Assembly (NCBI RefSeq): GCF_041361465.1
Contig: NZ_JBGKAC010000001.1
Coordinates: 1,240,001 to 1,304,000 of the forward strand
Origin: Halobaculum sp. MBLA0143
GTDB lineage: Archaea > Halobacteriota > Halobacteria > Halobacteriales > Haloferacaceae
Length of the DNA stretch: 64,000 nucleotides
Reading direction: 5' to 3'
Part shown: in pieces, positions 26,723-35,248 of the stretch
Layout: the number at the start of each line of letters is the position of its first letter
Position numbering within the stretch: position 1 is the stretch's first letter
Notes under the pieces: generated by a model
What the model was told of the DNA's origin: nothing
Database searches by the model: none
The model's input: the letters and a program-made list of their open reading frames with translations, nothing else
Position numbers and translations under genes: made by a program

Positions 26723-28165
26723 TCAGACCAGCCCCGGGGTCGTCCGGACGAAGAAGTAGGCGACGAACGCGCCCGCCAGCGCCCACTGTCCGAGCCGGAC
26801 GTCGCCGCCCTCACCGGTTGCGAGCTTGACGAACGGGTACGAGACGATGCCGGCGGCGATCCCGTAGGCGATGGAGAAGGTGAACGGCATGACGATCACC
26901 GTCAGTCCCGCCGGAATGGCGGCGGTGGTGTCGTCCCAGTCGATCTCCGTCACGTTGCCGAGCATGATGATCGCCACGACGACGAGCGCGAGGTGGGAGG
27001 CGTGGATCGGTACCGCGGCGGCCAACGGGACGAGCGCGAGCGAGGCGACGAACAGGAGCCCGACGACGAGCGCGGTCAGCCCGGTCCGGCCGCCGGCCTC
27101 CACGCCGGTGGACGACTCGATGTACGTCGTCACCGTTGAGGTGCCGAGCACCCCGCCGACGGTCGTGCCGATCGCGTCTGCCAGCAACGGCCGCTCGATC
27201 CCCGGGAGGTCACCGTTCTCGTCCAGGAATCCGGCGACCTGTCCGACGCCGACGAGCGTGCCCGCGGTGTCGAAGAAGTCGACGAAGAAGAACGTCACCA
27301 TCACGAACAGGAACCTCGCGGGCTCGACGTTCGCCAGCCCCTCCAAGAACGCCCCCGCCAGCGGCGTGATGTCGTAGGCGGCCGCGGAGTAGGTGATCGT
27401 CGTCTGACCGGTCAGCGACGCGGGGGTGTACAGCGTCACCCCGCCGGCCACTGACGGGCCGGGGACGGACAAGCCGAGCGACGCGAGGCCGTACGACGCG
27501 AGCGTCGTGGCGACGATCCCGATCACGATGGCCCCTCGAACGCCGGCGGCGTACAGGCCGGCAGTCAGCAGGAGGCCGATCACAGAGACGACCGCGACGG
27601 GGTCCGTGGCGAACACGGGGTTGAACGTGAGGAACGTCGCCGGGTCGCCGGCGGTGACGTGCATCGCCTGGAGCCCGATAATTGCGAGGAACAACCCGAT
27701 CCCGGCGCCGACGGCCCGTTTGACCGGCTCCGGAAACAGCTTGACGACGTACTCGCGGGCGCCCACGAGCGTCAGGAAGACGAACAGAATCCCCTCGACG
27801 ACGACCGCGGCGAGCGCGGTCTGCCAGGGCACCCCGAGTGCCCCGACGACCGTGAACGCGAAGAAGGCGTTCAGTCCCAGCCCCGGTGCCTGCCCGAACG
27901 GACGATTCGCGTACAACGCCGTCACGAGCGTCGCCACCGCGGCGGCGATCAGCGTCACCACCGCCACCATCTGGACCGTCTCCGCGTAGCTGTGCCCCTG
28001 GAGGATGATCCCCGGCTTCCCGCCCTCGGTCCCGACGAGGACCGAGGGGTTGACGACGACGATGTAGCTCATCGTCAGGAACGTCGTCACCCCGGCTGTC
28101 ACCTCCGTGCCGAAGTCCGTGTCGTGGTCGTCGAACCCGAAGAACGCGGCGAGTCCTGATGCCAT
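26723..28165 (-). CDS. AzgA-type NCS2 nucleobase permease
   Basis: 480 residues with 12-14 membrane helices. The N-terminus GTEVTAGVTTFLTMSYIVVVNP is diagnostic of the AzgA subfamily that imports adenine, guanine and hypoxanthine with protons. Other family marks are GLNAFFAFTVVG and FFFVDFFDTAGTLVGV. A substrate-binding Glu/Asp pair is likely in the last of these. An inverted repeat directly upstream of the promoter zone suggests regulation. The regulator gene nikR lies downstream on the same strand. Confidence 0.9.
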   Translation of the reverse strand: MASGLAAFFGFDDHDTDFGTEVTAGVTTFLTMSYIVVVNPSVLVGTEGGKPGIILQGHSYAETVQMVAVVTLIAAAVATLVTALYANRPFGQAPGLGLNAFFAFTVVGALGVPWQTALAAVVVEGILFVFLTLVGAREYVVKLFPEPVKRAVGAGIGLFLAIIGLQAMHVTAGDPATFLTFNPVFATDPVAVVSVIGLLLTAGLYAAGVRGAIVIGIVATTLASYGLASLGLSVPGPSVAGGVTLYTPASLTGQTTITYSAAAYDITPLAGAFLEGLANVEPARFLFVMVTFFFVDFFDTAGTLVGVGQVAGFLDENGDLPGIERPLLADAIGTTVGGVLGTSTVTTYIESSTGVEAGGRTGLTALVVGLLFVASLALVPLAAAVPIHASHLALVVVAIIMLGNVTEIDWDDTTAAIPAGLTVIVMPFTFSIAYGIAAGIVSYPFVKLATGEGGDVRLGQWALAGAFVAYFFVRTTPGLV

Positions 28166-28198
28166 AGCTTCTGTCTACACACGAAAGTGAAGAATTCT

Positions 28199-28220
28199 GT
28201 GATTTCCAGCAGGGAATCAC
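28199..28220. promoter_or_regulatory. Inverted repeat upstream of the purine permease gene
   Basis: GTGATTTCC (28199-28207), AGCA, then GGGAATCAC (28212-28220) form an almost perfect 9-bp palindrome. It lies about 35-55 nt upstream of the permease ATG at 28165, just outside an AT-rich AATTCTTCAC that may serve as TATA box. Position suits an operator; a terminator for the gene ending at 28262 is the alternative, although there is no T-run. Confidence 0.4.
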
Positions 28221-28261
28221 CGCACATACGTGCACACTAACCCCGACGACAACCCCAACAA

Positions 28262-28930
28262 TCACGTCAGGTCAGTGGTCCCGAGTTGGCTTCCCGCGAC
28301 ACCGACGACTACTGCATGTGCTGTCCCAGAGATGGTCGTCGCCAGGATAGCCCCGACACACTCTGTAACGATGGGACTGACATTGGAAGCGGCCAGCCCT
28401 GGAAGGTCTGCTAGAAAGCTTCCGCCGATGCCGATGGTGGCGGCGACCACGGGAAACTTCAGACTGTGGCCACGGCTACGGTGCCAACTCCACTGGAATG
28501 ACGCGAGGAGTCCATGACCGACAACGACAGCTGCGGGGGCCAGAAACGTCCGACCGACACCGTACAGCGTTATCAGCGCGAGTGGAAGTTCAACTGCTCC
28601 GCTACTCTTAGAACTGATCACATTGAGAATCGCAAACAGTGCTGTAACGAAACCGTGGTATACCAACAATCGAACTGGGTATATGAGTGATAAGCTCGGC
28701 ATTCCGTCTCGTCGGACACCCTTGGCATCATTAGCCGCCACCATCGCCTGACGAATGACATAGGTAGCAGCTACTGCGCTGATGCTAAATAGCACAATAT
28801 TAATACCGATTATAACCATAAATAATAAGGGGTGCACCCATGGCGCTGGTGCGGAAGTGTTTGTGACACTACTTGGTGGCATCGGGATCGGGTACGCAAA
28901 GACCTGACTGAGTCCAGTTCGGATAATCAC
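28262..28930 (-). CDS. Multi-pass membrane protein, unknown function, in an AT-richer stretch
   Basis: 222 residues from GTG at 28930. A TATA-like AATAAAAAAT on the minus strand about 27-35 nt upstream fits a leaderless start. There are about five hydrophobic segments (near 35-58, 88-112, 122-145, 155-180, 195-215). Codons are clearly AT-richer than in neighbouring core genes, suggesting recent acquisition. No family recognised. Confidence 0.65.
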   Translation of the reverse strand: MIIRTGLSQVFAYPIPMPPSSVTNTSAPAPWVHPLLFMVIIGINIVLFSISAVAATYVIRQAMVAANDAKGVRRDGMPSLSLIYPVRLLVYHGFVTALFAILNVISSKSSGAVELPLALITLYGVGRTFLAPAAVVVGHGLLASFQWSWHRSRGHSLKFPVVAATIGIGGSFLADLPGLAASNVSPIVTECVGAILATTISGTAHAVVVGVAGSQLGTTDLT

Positions 28931-29056
28931 ATGAGGTGTAAATGTCGGGAGAAATTTTTTATTACCTTAGCAGCAGATGCAATCCCCCCGACAACAAAGA
29001 ATGCGACAAAAAAACTGTATCTAGAAATATCTAGCGATTTTATTATCATTTTAATA
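28931..29056. other. AT-rich intergenic stretch
   Basis: The lowest-GC stretch in the window, with runs such as AAATTTTTTATTACC and TTTTATTATCATTTTAATATT. It carries the promoter of the 28262-28930 gene and follows the end of the 60-residue gene. No gene or repeat is seen in it. Confidence 0.4.
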
Positions 29057-29239
29057 TTACTTTATATATTTTCCAATAGGATAAATAAGTATGGTTCCTA
29101 TAAATAAAAACAAGATAAGAACGAATATCGACGTTGTTGGATCTGGTAAGCTCACAATGCTCCACGCAAAAATAATAAAAACAGCTGCGTACGTGACGGC
29201 AGCCGCGGTCACATACGGGTGATTCGATCGAAACGACAT
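29057..29239 (-). CDS. 60-residue two-helix membrane protein
   Basis: ATG at 29239, 6 nt after the stop of the secreted protein gene upstream, so cotranscribed. Two hydrophobic helices (about 9-30 and 36-57) separated by SLPDPTTS. AT-rich codons like its partner. It may anchor or export the partner, or be an immunity-type membrane protein; nothing in the sequence decides. Confidence 0.55.
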   Translation of the reverse strand: MSFRSNHPYVTAAAVTYAAVFIIFAWSIVSLPDPTTSIFVLILFLFIGTILIYPIGKYIK

Positions 29240-29245
29240 TTCGGA

Positions 29246-30298
29246 TTAGGTGTTCGGCCAGTTCACCTCAATACTGTCGATCGAGACGAACTTGCGGCCG
29301 GTTGTTGGGTCGAGCGGTTCGTCCTTACGGTAGAAGTCTGACCGGACCGAACCGGGGAGGGGGCTGGAAAGGTCCAGTGCCGACGAGGTGCATTTGATAC
29401 GAGCACCGACTTGGTAGGTCTTGTTCTTGTCGATGTTTGCGAACACTGTGTTGTCTGCTCCGTCCCAGTTGCTGTACGAACTCCGCTTCTGCCAGTAGTC
29501 ACCGTACACGGGGGCAGTGTGGTTGAGGATTTCGCCGGAGTCGATGTCGCTGTCTGTGTCGGACACCTCCCGGATGAACACAGATACTTTCCCAGTCGAA
29601 GAGCACCCAGGAGTGGCGACCATCGACCCGGACCAAGTCCCATTAATCGTGAACTCAACGCCGCCAGAGTCGTACGAGGACACTGTCTTCCACACCTCGG
29701 CAACAGATTCCGCCTGCCCACCAGCGAAGACCTTGGCGTCTGCGTAAGCCTCCTTGTCTTCGGTGATGTAGTCCTCGTTAGTTGATCCCAACGGGATCAC
29801 GTCACTGTCGGTCGCACCGCCCGACGCAGACGAGAAACTGTACGTGTTGTCGTACCCCTCAAAGAGGTTGATGTCTGCAGTGGCGTCAGCCGTCACATCA
29901 ACATTGGTAGAGGCGTTCAGCTCCGCCATACGCCTCATTGCCGCGGATTGGTCAGACTCGGTGAACTCAGGACTGTACCCGACTCCGTCAAGGACTGCAG
30001 GCTTCTCGCCTTCACCCCCGGACAGGCTGCTCCAGTACTGCGCAGTGTAGCCGTCTTCGAACTTGTAGAACGTTCCGATAGCCGGTGTACCAACCGCCCG
30101 CGGTGGCTGACTGCTCACTTGGCCCTCCGAGTACAGTTCATCGTTGTTCCGAACAACAACGACCCCCTCTTGACTCGGTGACCCGTGGCGTTCGATTAGG
30201 CGAGCAAACGCCTTGGCGAGGTCCCGCTTCCCGCCCTGTTCTGCACTTGTGACGCCAACTCCGAAGGGCACTGCTGCTCCAAGCGCCGTTGCAACCAC
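29246..30298 (-). CDS. Secreted protein with Tat-like N-terminus, unknown function
   Basis: 350 residues from GTG at 30298. The start is uncertain. Reading upstream in the same frame gives ISEKTYGRRSVVATALGAAV, an apparent Tat signal with twin arginines; the codon before SEK is ATA at 30328, exactly where a leaderless transcript from the TATA box at 30351-30360 should begin. Starting at GTG would remove the RR. The mature part is Ser/Thr/Asp-rich and beta-like (GYDNTYSFSSASGG, VEFTINGTWSGSMV), with two widely separated cysteines (in TPGCSSTG and IKCTSSA). A membrane partner follows after 6 nt. AT-richer than the core genes around it. No family recognised. Confidence 0.7.
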   Translation of the reverse strand: MVATALGAAVPFGVGVTSAEQGGKRDLAKAFARLIERHGSPSQEGVVVVRNNDELYSEGQVSSQPPRAVGTPAIGTFYKFEDGYTAQYWSSLSGGEGEKPAVLDGVGYSPEFTESDQSAAMRRMAELNASTNVDVTADATADINLFEGYDNTYSFSSASGGATDSDVIPLGSTNEDYITEDKEAYADAKVFAGGQAESVAEVWKTVSSYDSGGVEFTINGTWSGSMVATPGCSSTGKVSVFIREVSDTDSDIDSGEILNHTAPVYGDYWQKRSSYSNWDGADNTVFANIDKNKTYQVGARIKCTSSALDLSSPLPGSVRSDFYRKDEPLDPTTGRKFVSIDSIEVNWPNT

Positions 30299-30350
30299 GC
30301 TCCGTCTGCCGTATGTCTTCTCAGATATCGTTTTTGCTGAGTACAGACAG

Positions 30351-30360
30351 TTTTATATCT
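30351..30360 (-). promoter_or_regulatory. TATA box of the secreted-protein operon
   Basis: The minus strand reads AGATATAAAA. A start of transcription 25-27 nt further on falls at about 30329, next to the ATA codon discussed for the secreted protein. Confidence 0.6.
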
Positions 30361-30512
30361 GTTACGATATATTCTTCCAGTATTTGCATCCAATATCTTT
30401 TCATTTCTTTGAAGCTAACTGCTTTTGGACCTATGGCTATATGTTGTACACTGCATCCATAGCACAAACAGATGCGCACAGACTAAGTGCGTTTCTGAAG
30501 GGAGTAGAGGTG

Positions 30513-31736
30513 ATGACGTTCCAGACGCTGGACGACCTGCCGGCCGCACAGCGCGTCCTCTGTCGTGTCGACCTCAACTCCCCCGTCGAGGACGGGACGG
30601 TCGTGGACAACCGGCGGTTCGACCGCCACGCCGAGACGGTCCGCGAGCTGAGTGAGGCGGGCCACCGGGTCGCGCTGTTGGCCCACCAGGGCCGCCCCGG
30701 TCGGGACACGTTCGTCGGCCTGGAGCAGCACGCCGACCTGCTCGCGGACCACGCCGGCGTCGACGTGTCGTACGTCCCGGACACGTACGGCGAGGAGGCG
30801 CTGGCGGCGATCCGGGCGCTGGAGTCGGGTGACGTGCTCCTCCTGGAGAACAGCCGGATGGTCGACGCCGAACTGCCGGAGGAGTCGCCCGAGACGAAAG
30901 CCGAGACGGCGTTCGTCCAGACGCTGGCGGCCGAGTTCGACGCCTACGTGAACGACGCCTACTCGGCGGCCCACCGGAGTCACGCCTCGCTGGTCGGCTT
31001 CCCGCGGGCCCTCCCGGCGTACGCCGGGCGCGTGATGGAGACGGAGTACGAGGCCAACACCGCCATCGCGTCCCGAGAGTTCGACGGCCCGGTGACGATG
31101 GTCGTCGGCGGGACGAAGGCGACGGACGTGATCCAGGTGATGGAGGCGCTGGGCGACCGCGTCGATCAGTTCCTCCTCGGCGGCGTCGCGGGCGAACTGT
31201 TCCTCCGTGCCGCAGGCCACCCCGTCGGCCGGGATGTCGACGCCGAACTGTTCGACGAGCAGTGGGAGGCGAACGGCGACACTGTCGAGCGCGTGCTCGA
31301 CGAGTACGGCGACCAGATCCGGCTCGCCTCGGACCTCGCGTACGAGACCGACGACGGCGACCGCGCGGAGGTGGCCGTCGCCGACATCGACGAGAAGACG
31401 ACGGACTACCTCGACGTGGGCGCGGAGACCGTCGCCGACTACGAGCCGGTGATCCGCGACAGCGACGCCGTGTTCGTCAAGGGCGCGCTGGGCGTGTTCG
31501 AGGACGAGCGGTTCGCGGACGGCACCGTCGGCGTGTTGGAGGCCGTCGCCGAAACTGACTGTTTCTCGGTGGTGGGGGGTGGTGACACCTCGCGTGCGAT
31601 CGAACTGTACGGCATGGACGAAGCAGACTTCTCGCACGTCTCGATCGCCGGCGGGGCGTACATCCGGGCGCTGACGGGCCAGGAGTTGGTGGGGGTGGCG
31701 GAGTTGGAGCGGGCGACAGAGACGGGACCCGCGTAA
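30513..31736 (+). CDS. pgk: Phosphoglycerate kinase
   Basis: 407 residues from ATG at 30513, preceded by a GGGAG. Pgk interconverts 1,3-bisphosphoglycerate and 3-phosphoglycerate with ADP/ATP in the central lower glycolytic pathway. Family marks are CRVDLNSP, LAHQGRPGR, NDAYSAAHRSHASLVG, VVGGTKATD, VKGALGVFED and the C-terminal GGGDTSRAI. Composition is GC-rich and acidic, in contrast to the AT-richer genes on both sides. Type II GAPDH, its pathway neighbour, lies 1.7 kb away on the other strand. Confidence 0.95.
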   Translation: MTFQTLDDLPAAQRVLCRVDLNSPVEDGTVVDNRRFDRHAETVRELSEAGHRVALLAHQGRPGRDTFVGLEQHADLLADHAGVDVSYVPDTYGEEALAAIRALESGDVLLLENSRMVDAELPEESPETKAETAFVQTLAAEFDAYVNDAYSAAHRSHASLVGFPRALPAYAGRVMETEYEANTAIASREFDGPVTMVVGGTKATDVIQVMEALGDRVDQFLLGGVAGELFLRAAGHPVGRDVDAELFDEQWEANGDTVERVLDEYGDQIRLASDLAYETDDGDRAEVAVADIDEKTTDYLDVGAETVADYEPVIRDSDAVFVKGALGVFEDERFADGTVGVLEAVAETDCFSVVGGGDTSRAIELYGMDEADFSHVSIAGGAYIRALTGQELVGVAELERATETGPA

Positions 31737-31822
31737 GAAGGTATATCAGCTACACTAGTAGAAGACTAAGTGACTATTTTTCTAGAAAATGCTCTTTGGC
31801 CTTTATCAGAAATACTGGTTCA

Positions 31823-32551
31823 GTGTCGCGGTGGGACAACTACGGACAGCCACCGAACGATGGTGACGAAGCGACGGGTGAGTCGAGTGAGACGAAAGAA
31901 GGGTCCACGAGGACGGTCAGCGACGGCTCCGGAACTGTCCCAACAGGTGGCTCATCACAGAAGGCCAAGCTACGAGCGTACGACACACTCCGTGACGAGG
32001 TTTTGTCGGCCGTCGATAGGCAAGTCACTCTGAATTCCCGTGGTGTCGCTGGCATAATTCTGGTCATCGGATACTCGGTTAACTTCGATCAGTTGGCCGT
32101 TCTCGCGTTCGTCCCAGTGATACTCGCGTACCTGCTCGTACGGACTGCCGAGTCGCGGGCCTGGATGGCGAACGCCAGCGGCCAGATTGCCAAGATCGAA
32201 CAGGAACTTACTTCAGATCCGACTGAAGATTCGTTCGGCTTTGAGCATCAGCTCGGCGGGTTCGGAAGCGGAGATATCGACGGTGTCCGACGACTGCGAG
32301 ATGTCCCTGCCGTGATTCGAATTCTCTTCGTCGGTGCCATCTACGCGGTTGCGGTACTCAGTGTGGTCTACGGGGTCTGGCCGCTGGACGAGACACCGCA
32401 ACTGCTGAACGTGGAGGTGACCCGATCCGTTCTCCTAACCGTGTACGGGGTTCTCACTGCCTCTTTTTCAATATCTGCCATTTCTATAGGTTTGTTTGCA
32501 ATCTCTCTCGAAAATCACGTATTGCGAACTGAAGAGCATCAAGACGACTAG
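31823..32551 (+). CDS. Membrane protein with four helices, unknown function
   Basis: 242 residues if begun at GTG 31823; a TTG at 31796 would add nine. The TATA-like GACTATTTTTCTAG at about 31771 supports a start near 31800-31825. A polar Ser/Gly/Thr-rich N-terminus (about 1-45) is followed by two hairpin-like pairs of membrane helices (about 70-105 and 165-230), separated by a soluble helical loop. The region is AT-richer than pgk. No family recognised. Confidence 0.65.
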   Translation: MSRWDNYGQPPNDGDEATGESSETKEGSTRTVSDGSGTVPTGGSSQKAKLRAYDTLRDEVLSAVDRQVTLNSRGVAGIILVIGYSVNFDQLAVLAFVPVILAYLLVRTAESRAWMANASGQIAKIEQELTSDPTEDSFGFEHQLGGFGSGDIDGVRRLRDVPAVIRILFVGAIYAVAVLSVVYGVWPLDETPQLLNVEVTRSVLLTVYGVLTASFSISAISIGLFAISLENHVLRTEEHQDD

Positions 32552-32606
32552 ACACTACTGAACAGCGACCAAAACTTACAGTTCGCTGTCGGTCGACACG
32601 CAGACT

Positions 32607-33167
32607 GTGAAACTCGGCATCGTCTCCGACACCCACGACGACGCGGACGCGGTCACGACGGCAGTCGAACAGTTCCGATCACAGAACGTCGACACGGTGA
32701 TCCACTGTGGCGACTTCGTCGCGCCGTTCTCGGCGACGCCGTTCGACGCCCAGTTCGCGTTCCACGCCGTCCGCGGCAACAACGACGGTGAGTGGGCGCT
32801 GGCGGACACGGTGGAGTCGTTCGGCACGTACCACGGCGAGGCGGCGACGCTGACGGTCGACGGCGTCGCGGTCGCGGCGTACCACGGGACGAGTGAACCG
32901 CTCGTCGACGGACTCGTCGGCTGCGGTGACTACGACATCGTCGTCCGCGGACACACCCACGAACGGACCCGCGAACACCACGCGCCCGACGGCGAGGTGA
33001 CGACCTTCGACACCGACGGGACGACAGAACACGATCTCGACGCGGCGGGGACGCTCCACCTCAACCCCGGCGGCGTTGTGATTCCAGGCCAAGAAGAGTC
33101 GCCGGCGGTGATCGTGATCGACACCGAGGCGGGGACGGTGCGGTTCGAGTCGCTCACAGACGCCTGA
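32607..33167 (+). CDS. YfcE/MJ0936-type metallophosphoesterase
   Basis: 186 residues from GTG at 32607. All calcineurin-like metal motifs are present in order: SDTHDD, HCGDFV, RGNNDG, AYHGTS and GHTHE. MJ0936 and YfcE are phosphodiesterases active on model substrates and cyclic nucleotides; the natural substrate here is unknown. Its last codons overlap the end of the convergent small membrane gene by 14 nt. Confidence 0.88.
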   Translation: MKLGIVSDTHDDADAVTTAVEQFRSQNVDTVIHCGDFVAPFSATPFDAQFAFHAVRGNNDGEWALADTVESFGTYHGEAATLTVDGVAVAAYHGTSEPLVDGLVGCGDYDIVVRGHTHERTREHHAPDGEVTTFDTDGTTEHDLDAAGTLHLNPGGVVIPGQEESPAVIVIDTEAGTVRFESLTDA

Positions 33168-33357
33168 ACCACCACCGAACCAACGAGCCGACAGAGACGA
33201 ACGCGACGAGCGATCCGACGACCAGGCCCGTGGTGGTGAACGGGTACAGCCCGCTCCGTTCGGCCGCCAACACCGACACCTGGAGGAGCACGAGCGACAG
33301 GAGAAGTCGGAGGAGGTACCACCGACCGTCTGTCAGACTCGGGGTGTCGTCGGTCAC
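33154..33357 (-). CDS. 67-residue two-helix membrane protein
   Basis: GTG start at 33357. Two hydrophobic helices (about 13-32 and 40-60), a polar N-terminus (TDDTPSLTDGR) and a basic end (RWWFRRL) that would stay inside. It overlaps the end of the metallophosphoesterase gene tail-to-tail. No family recognised. Confidence 0.55.
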   Translation of the reverse strand: MTDDTPSLTDGRWYLLRLLLSLVLLQVSVLAAERSGLYPFTTTGLVVGSLVAFVSVGSLVRWWFRRL

Positions 33358-33423
33358 GACGGGAACGGTCGACGACGGACGGCTTGTGTGGTTCGGTTTC
33401 GAAGGCAGTGCGGTGTCGCTCCG

Positions 33424-34497
33424 TCAGTCGTCGGCCTCCCGCGGCACGACGCGCTGGCGGCGACCCTGGAACAGCGACTCTAAGCCGACGCCGAGGGTCT
33501 CGTCGGTCGTGGCGACGCTGTCGGCCTTCGGGGCGCGGTCCAGCAGCGCCCGGACGGCGTCGACGTTCTCCGGGATCACGTCGCTCTCCTGGTGGATCGA
33601 CTGGAAGAGGTACAGATCCGACCCCTCCATCGAGACGGAGCTCTCCCAGATGCAGTTCTCCCAGAGGTCGCCGCGAGGACGACCGGTGTCCTGGGCGAAC
33701 TCCTTGAGCTTGCCCGTGCCGTCGATGCCGGCCTCCTCGGGGACGAGGAACAACCGGGACTCGTCGCTCAGCGTCTCGCGCACGTCGTCGGCGGTCGGCT
33801 CGGCCTCCAAGGTGACGTTGACGGAGTGGAGGTGCATCAGCGTCGCCGGCACCTTCACGCCGAGGGTGTCGATCTCCAAGTCGGGGAAGATCTCGTTCAC
33901 GTCCGGACCGTGGTGAGAGGGGATCTCCACGGGGTCCGGGAGGATGTCGTTGATCGGGCCACGCGAGGTCTGGCCGGGGTCGCCGCCGCGCCGGACGAGC
34001 GTCACCCGGGCCTTCTCCACGCCGTACGTCTCTCGGAGCGGGGCGAGGAGTCGGGAGAGCCCGGTCGTGTTGCAGGAGACGACGCGAGCGTACTCCACGT
34101 CGTCCTCGCGGACGGCGTCGTAGTTGGCCCGGGAGACGAAGGAGGCATCGGCCACGTCGGCGTCCTCGCCGCCCTGGAAGATCGCCGGCGTGTCGTACCG
34201 CTCGTACAGCTCCCGGTTCTCGGCACCGATTCCCGACGGCGTCGTGTCGACGATCACGTCCGAACGGACGACCAAGTCGTCCACCTCCCCCGCGAGATCC
34301 ACGCCCGCCTCGTGGAACTGGTCGGACCGCTCCGGAATCGCCGCGTACAACGGGTACCCCTTCCGGACGGCCGCCTCCGCCTCGAAGTTCGGTCGCGTCT
34401 TCGCAACCCCGGTCAGTTCCATGTCCGGCTGGGCCGCCACCGCGTCGGCGACTCGTTTGCCGATGGTGCCGTAGCCGTTGACGCCGACCTGTATCAT
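33424..34497 (-). CDS. gapII: Type II glyceraldehyde-3-phosphate dehydrogenase
   Basis: 357 residues from ATG at 34497 (a GTG one codon earlier is possible). This is the archaeal form, oxidising or forming glyceraldehyde 3-phosphate with NAD(P). The Rossmann motif [15 protein letters not shown] opens the protein, and the catalytic cysteine is in [22 protein letters not shown] and the C-terminal [11 protein letters not shown] are also family features. With pgk at 30513 it forms the 1,3-bisphosphoglycerate node, though the genes are on opposite strands and not cotranscribed. Confidence 0.95.
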   Translation of the reverse strand: MIQVGVNGYGTIGKRVADAVAAQPDMELTGVAKTRPNFEAEAAVRKGYPLYAAIPERSDQFHEAGVDLAGEVDDLVVRSDVIVDTTPSGIGAENRELYERYDTPAIFQGGEDADVADASFVSRANYDAVREDDVEYARVVSCNTTGLSRLLAPLRETYGVEKARVTLVRRGGDPGQTSRGPINDILPDPVEIPSHHGPDVNEIFPDLEIDTLGVKVPATLMHLHSVNVTLEAEPTADDVRETLSDESRLFLVPEEAGIDGTGKLKEFAQDTGRPRGDLWENCIWESSVSMEGSDLYLFQSIHQESDVIPENVDAVRALLDRAPKADSVATTDETLGVGLESLFQGRRQRVVPREADD

Positions 34498-34610
34498 CAC
34501 TGGGGCGTCGTCACGGCGTCGGGTTAATCGTTACGGCATACTCTGAGAGAAAGCAACTACCATGCGAGTAATCGAGCGGATGGTTTCGGCGGCGTGTGTG
34601 CGGAGGCGAG

Positions 34611-35216
34611 CTACATCGGGTCGATGCGGCGTGTGTCCTCAAGTAGAGATTGGGCAGTCTCGGAGCTGTCGGGGTCGGATGTCGACTCCTCGATTATTAC
34701 AGCTATGAGTTTAGCGATTGCAATAGTAATGATGCTGGACGGAGACAGCCACCAGACGGAGTCCCCAATTCTGTAATCGAACAACGGAGTGACTGCGGCA
34801 CCAAAAACGGTGAGTGTCGACTGGCCAACACCGTTCTCAATCACTCCTGCAACGACGACTCCGAGGCCCAGACGAACTGACACGACTGTCGTTGCGATTA
34901 CTGAGAGGATAGCCAGTAACGAGATCGCAGACGACAGCGTCTCTGGGCTGAGACTCGTATCCGAGTCTGGTTGATCCCCAATTGCACGCATTCCGACGTG
35001 TGCGCTCGCTCCAACAAACGCGATGAGGTAGTACCCGACCATCTCTGGAGACACGAACGACGTGAACAGCAGACCGGGTACAGCGAACACACTGGTGAAC
35101 ACGATCGTTGCCGACCCTCTGAGGAGTGCCGAGAGTAGCCTGTCTCGGAGCTTCGGGTCACCCTCGGTCATGAGTTCACTCGACAGTTGTGCGGGGAAAT
35201 ACTTATGAATTCCCAT
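34611..35216 (-). CDS. Membrane protein, unknown function
   Basis: 201 residues with about four hydrophobic segments (near 32-52, 58-78, 92-125, 130-175) and an acidic tail (STSDPDSSETAQSLLED). AT-richer than nearby core genes. It follows another membrane-protein gene on the same strand by 32 nt, so the two probably form an operon. No family recognised. Confidence 0.62.
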   Translation of the reverse strand: MGIHKYFPAQLSSELMTEGDPKLRDRLLSALLRGSATIVFTSVFAVPGLLFTSFVSPEMVGYYLIAFVGASAHVGMRAIGDQPDSDTSLSPETLSSAISLLAILSVIATTVVSVRLGLGVVVAGVIENGVGQSTLTVFGAAVTPLFDYRIGDSVWWLSPSSIITIAIAKLIAVIIEESTSDPDSSETAQSLLEDTRRIDPM

Positions 35217-35248
35217 ACTCTGATTCTGATTTGGACAATCATCTTATT

